Positions 60,995-64,000 of a stretch of DNA of 64,000 bases are shown piece by piece. Source of the DNA: Streptomyces aureus (GTDB lineage Bacteria; Actinomycetota; Actinomycetes; Streptomycetales; Streptomycetaceae); contig NZ_JNZD01000007.1 in assembly GCF_000725495.1 (NCBI RefSeq), forward strand, positions 62,001-126,000, in the 5' to 3' direction. How positions within the stretch are numbered: position 1 is the first letter of the stretch; the number at the start of each line of letters is the position of its first letter. Made by a program: the position numbers and the translations under genes. Under the pieces are notes generated by a model. The model worked only from the letters and a program-made list of their open reading frames with translations, was not told where the DNA came from and searched no databases.

Positions 60995-62242
60995 GTGTCC
61001 GAACCCTCCCCACCCCTCACCTGTACAGCCGTGGACGATGCCGGCGCAGCGGCTGCTCGCCAGGCGATGGTCGCCCGCCTGATCAAGCATGGAGACCTCG
61101 CCCCCGGCCCGGTATCCGACGCACTGCTGACGCTGCCCCGGCAGGCGCTGATGCCGCAGGCGTACGTGAGGCGCAGCGCCCCGGATGAGACCCCGCCGTG
61201 CTGGGAACTGCTGGACTGGTCGGTGCCGGATGACCGGGAGGAGCTGCTGCGCGTGCTGCACAGCGGGGACAGCGTCTCCATCCAGCACGACGGCGAACCC
61301 CTGCGGGGGCGGGGGCGCGGCAGGCGGTCGGGCGGGGCGATGACGTCCATGTCCAGCGTGATGGGCATGACCAGCGTGCTGTTGCAGGAGCTGGATCTGC
61401 GGGGCGGGCAGCGGGTGCTGGATGTGGGGACCGGCGCGGGCGTGACCGCGGCCGTGGCCTGCCACGTGTGCGGGGACGCGGGCGTGACCACGATTGACCG
61501 CGACGCTCAGCTCACCGCTGCCGCCGAAATCCGCCTCGCCCAGCTGGGGTTCGCGCCTGCCGTGGTGGCGGGGGACGGCGAGGCAGGCTGGCCCGACCGG
61601 GCGCCCTATGACCGGGAGTTCGTCTCCTTCGCCGTCCCCAGGGTGCCGCCGGCGCTGGTGGAGCAGCTCGCACCCGAGGGCCGGCTGCTGGTCACGGTCG
61701 GCAGCAGCTCGCCATCCTGGCCCGGGCTGGCCATGGTCACTACGAACCCGCAGGGTCGTGCCCAGGGCGTACTTCGGGCGGTGGAGTTCGGGCACCGCGC
61801 CGGGTGGGGCTGGGACCGCCCGTTCCTGGATGCGGCCTTCCGTACGCGGATGGCCGCGCAAGCCGGTGTGACGGTGTCGAGGCTGAGGCCGCCGCCACCC
61901 GACGCGGCACGGGGGTTCTGGCTGGCGCTCGGCCATCTGCGGCCGGGCCTGGTGCGCAACTTCGGCGCCGAGGAGGTGGCCATCGGTGCTCCGCAGGACG
62001 ACTCCTGGGTGCGGGTGACGCGGGACGGCGTGAAGTGCACGGTCACGGAGTTCGGGCCGCGCGGGATCTGGCAGGAGATCGAGGAGATCGCCACCCGGTG
62101 GCGGGCGGCCGGCGAGCCCAGCGAGTACCGGATCGAGTTCGATCCCGACGGCACGCAGTGGGCGGTCGCGGGCTCCGGCCGCACCCGGCTGTCCTGGCCC
62201 CTCAACGACGACCGCCCCTTCGAGAACGGGGACCTGCGGTGA
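60995..62242 (+). CDS. Protein-L-isoaspartate methyltransferase-like protein with C-terminal extension
   Basis: A 415-residue protein. The N-terminal half is PCMT-like: VSDALLTLPRQALMPQAYV, MTSMSSVMGMTSVLLQELDL, LDVGTGAGVTAAVAC (motif I) and VTTIDRDAQLT. About 170 further residues hold a separate, Trp-rich domain. In peptide-natural-product operons such PCMT homologues methylate Asp to form aspartimides; in general they repair proteins. The role here is not determined. GTG at 60995. The stop overlaps the next methyltransferase gene. Confidence 0.75.
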   Translation: MSEPSPPLTCTAVDDAGAAAARQAMVARLIKHGDLAPGPVSDALLTLPRQALMPQAYVRRSAPDETPPCWELLDWSVPDDREELLRVLHSGDSVSIQHDGEPLRGRGRGRRSGGAMTSMSSVMGMTSVLLQELDLRGGQRVLDVGTGAGVTAAVACHVCGDAGVTTIDRDAQLTAAAEIRLAQLGFAPAVVAGDGEAGWPDRAPYDREFVSFAVPRVPPALVEQLAPEGRLLVTVGSSSPSWPGLAMVTTNPQGRAQGVLRAVEFGHRAGWGWDRPFLDAAFRTRMAAQAGVTVSRLRPPPPDAARGFWLALGHLRPGLVRNFGAEEVAIGAPQDDSWVRVTRDGVKCTVTEFGPRGIWQEIEEIATRWRAAGEPSEYRIEFDPDGTQWAVAGSGRTRLSWPLNDDRPFENGDLR

Positions 62243-63099
62243 ACCATCGCGCCCCCTCCCGCATCACCGCGGATCCGGTGAAGCACCAGGCGCTGTCCGG
62301 GCCGATGGCGCGGGCGTACGCCCGCTTCCGGCCCGGGGTACCGGATGAGGTGGCCTGGCTGCTGGCCGACGCCATGACGGGCGTGCCCGCGGTGACGCTG
62401 CTGGACCTCGGCGCGGGCACTGGGCAGGTCGCCGCGGCGGTCCTGCCCGCGCTGCCCCGCACCCGGCAGGTGGATCTGGTCGACCCCAGCTGGGCCATGC
62501 TCCGCGAAGCGGCCCTGACCCTGCACCCCCTGATGGGCGAGTGCGCCCTGGCCTGCCACGAAACACCCGCCGAGCACTATGGCCCCCACCAACCCGTGGG
62601 CTACCAAGCCGACTTGATCACCTGCGCTCGGGCCTTCCACCGGATGGACCGCGCCGCCGTGCTGGCGATGGCCGAGCGCATCGCCGCCCCGCACACCGTG
62701 ATCGCTCTCCTTGACGACGGCCCTGTGCTCGTCCACCGATCCGAGTGGACCGGTGCGCTACGGGACTTGATCCAGTCCTATCTCGGCCCCGGCCATCGCC
62801 CCCGGCGACCCTCGCTCCGCTCCGGGCAGGGCCTGCGGTACGAGGACGAGCTGGCTGGCTCCGCTTTTGGTGACGTCAGCCGGCACCTGTTCCGCTTCCC
62901 CCGGGCCTGGACGCCGCGGGAGGTGATCGGCTACTTGCGCACCCGCTCGGGCACCCGCCCCGAGCTGTTCGGCGAACGGCACGCCGCCTTCGAGACCGAG
63001 GCCGCGCGGCTGCTGGAGACGTACGCCGACGGCGGGCAGGTGACCGAGCAGGTGGACTTCACGGTGCTGCTCGCGCGCCGTCCCGGAGACGCGAGGTGA
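62239..63099 (+). CDS. Class I SAM-dependent methyltransferase
   Basis: A 286-residue methyltransferase with motif I LLDLGAGTGQVAAAVLPAL, DLVDPSWAML, DLITCARAFHRMDRAAVLAM and the C-terminal VDFTVLLARR. It resembles small-molecule or ubiquinone-type methyltransferases with a FHxMDR post-II motif. The start (GTG) overlaps the PCMT-like gene by four bases and the stop overlaps the next frame (GTGA), so all three are coupled. Confidence 0.82.
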   Translation: MNHRAPSRITADPVKHQALSGPMARAYARFRPGVPDEVAWLLADAMTGVPAVTLLDLGAGTGQVAAAVLPALPRTRQVDLVDPSWAMLREAALTLHPLMGECALACHETPAEHYGPHQPVGYQADLITCARAFHRMDRAAVLAMAERIAAPHTVIALLDDGPVLVHRSEWTGALRDLIQSYLGPGHRPRRPSLRSGQGLRYEDELAGSAFGDVSRHLFRFPRAWTPREVIGYLRTRSGTRPELFGERHAAFETEAARLLETYADGGQVTEQVDFTVLLARRPGDAR

Positions 63100-64000
63100 G
63101 CGGGCAGAGCGCCGCAGGGCGCTACCAGGTTCCGGTCGACGCGCACCTGATCCTGCTGCGCGAAGGGACTGAGGGGCAGCAGGTGTTGTTGTCCCGGCGG
63201 GCCGGTGAGGTGTATGCGAGCGGGATGTGGCATCTGCCGTCCGGGCATCTCGACGGCCCGCACGAGGACGTCATCGACGGCGGCTGGCGCGAACTGCTGG
63301 AAGAAACAGGCGTCCGGACCGAGCGGGCTAACGTGCGGGCGGGCGTCACCGTCCATCACCGTGCCCCCGCGGGCCGTGCCCGCATCGGGATGTTCCTCGT
63401 CGTCGGGCTCTGGCAGGGCGAGCCGGAGATCACCGAACCGGCGTTGTGTGACGGGATGGACTGGTTCGGATGGGAGGCGCTGCCGGAGCCGATGGTGGCC
63501 TACTGCCGGGCCGGGCTGGACGCCTACCGCGCTGGCGCCTGCCTGGCCATCCACTTCCAGCAGCCCGGCGACCCCATCGCCTACGATCCCGCCGTCGACC
63601 GGCTGCAGCTGATCCCCAACGCCCTCGCACCGGGCGATGCTGCGCTTCCGGAGGAGGCGGTGCGGGTCTTCGCCGAGGAGGCGGTCGGCCGGATCGCGCA
63701 CTGGACGGACGCCTCCTGGCCCCGCGAGGAGAGCCAGGTCTGGCGGGCCACCGGGGCGCGCGGCGGCACCTGGTACGTCAAGCGGCACCAGAACGATCGG
63801 TTCCACGGGCGGGAGGTGGCCGCGCTGCGCCACTGGGTGCCCGCGCTCGGTGCGCGGGCACCGCGCCTGGTCGCCACCGACGGCGCACACCGCACGGTGG
63901 TGCTCACCGAATTGGCCGGTCGCCCCTTGCACGGCCAGACGCTGTCCGCCGAGGTAGAGCGGGACGTCCACCGGCAGGTCGGGGAACTCGCCGCCCGCTA
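63096..64000 (+). CDS. NUDIX-APH fusion protein, 3' end outside window
   Basis: The frame opens with GTG at 63096 and remains open to the window end, giving at least 301 residues. The first 170 form a NUDIX domain (ILLREGTEGQQVLLSRRAGE, MWHLPSGHLDGPHEDVI and then GGWRELLEETGV). The box has one extra residue between its Gly and first Glu. From about residue 200 an APH-like kinase N-lobe begins (SQVWRATGARGGTWYVKRH with a probable ATP-binding Lys, then TVVLTELAGRPL). The catalytic loop would lie outside the window. A fusion of these two activities is uncommon. Confidence 0.78.
   Translation, partial: MSGQSAAGRYQVPVDAHLILLREGTEGQQVLLSRRAGEVYASGMWHLPSGHLDGPHEDVIDGGWRELLEETGVRTERANVRAGVTVHHRAPAGRARIGMFLVVGLWQGEPEITEPALCDGMDWFGWEALPEPMVAYCRAGLDAYRAGACLAIHFQQPGDPIAYDPAVDRLQLIPNALAPGDAALPEEAVRVFAEEAVGRIAHWTDASWPREESQVWRATGARGGTWYVKRHQNDRFHGREVAALRHWVPALGARAPRLVATDGAHRTVVLTELAGRPLHGQTLSAEVERDVHRQVGELAAR

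Noticed and set aside
55574..64000. Lanthipeptide (FxLD or class V) cluster
   Set aside because: PCMT-like and APH-like genes are suggestive, but no dehydratase, cyclase or typical precursor was found in the window, so I did not call it.

Overview
The window is Streptomyces chromosome: about 70% G+C, GTG starts, start/stop overlaps of 1-4 bases, and actinomycete-specific families (SepH, a conservon, DUF397, DUF5753, DUF6082, DUF5998). Two regions differ sharply in character.

Bases 1 to about 24,730 are conserved core chromosome. In order: an MFS transporter (5' end outside the window), a sugar-lactone oxidase, a membrane protein, the cell-division protein SepH, a rhodanese, a glyoxalase-fold protein, thymidine kinase, a phosphodiesterase with DUF5998, a GNAT/acyl-CoA-synthetase fusion of the PatA type, HPr of the PTS, a GntR regulator, an M23 peptidase behind a ydaO (c-di-AMP) riboswitch, a catalytic and non-catalytic M16 peptidase pair, topoisomerase IV subunit A, a CobW-type metallochaperone, and a citrate synthase-like gene. 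The gene set matches the S. coelicolor region around sepH, ptsH and parC. Regulatory sequences seen here are a DasR-type (dre) operator before ptsH, the riboswitch, several terminator hairpins and a degenerate tandem repeat downstream of sepH.

At about 24,735 the citrate synthase-like gene loses its 5' end and an accessory island begins, with a tyrosine integrase and an excisionase-like HTH protein directly behind the junction. The other boundary is not in the window. The first 10 kb of the island has lower G+C and holds a recombinase fragment and three large regulators, each coupled to a partner gene (APH-like kinase, DUF397, TrmO-like). A 128-base near-perfect palindrome and related palindromic operators lie between them. 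Next comes an operon-like run: small ORF, histidine-kinase-like ATPase, DUF6415, GH15 glycosidase, GNAT, DUF6624, DUF6082.

The most interesting part is 38,886-47,623. A tightly overlapped operon encodes QueD, QueE and FolE, the route from GTP to 7-carboxy-7-deazaguanine, with no QueC in the window. It continues with a DpdA/TGT-like base-exchange enzyme, a nucleoside-phosphorylase-like protein, a thymidylate-kinase-like protein, a DUF2797 (GIY-YIG-like) protein, a methyltransferase and a NUDIX hydrolase. A second NUDIX gene and a CYTH-like (triphosphate tunnel) protein follow. I read this as a candidate 7-deazaguanine DNA- or nucleotide-modification system carried by the mobile island.

The rest of the island holds a large unrecognised regulator-like protein, a complete conservon (CvnA-D plus GAF), an acyl-CoA dehydrogenase, nuclease and helicase remnants, and a second tightly coupled cluster. 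That cluster contains APH-like proteins, a 49-residue ORF, a fused ABC exporter, a PCMT-like and a class I methyltransferase, and a NUDIX-APH fusion that runs off the right edge. No tRNA, rRNA or CRISPR array was found.
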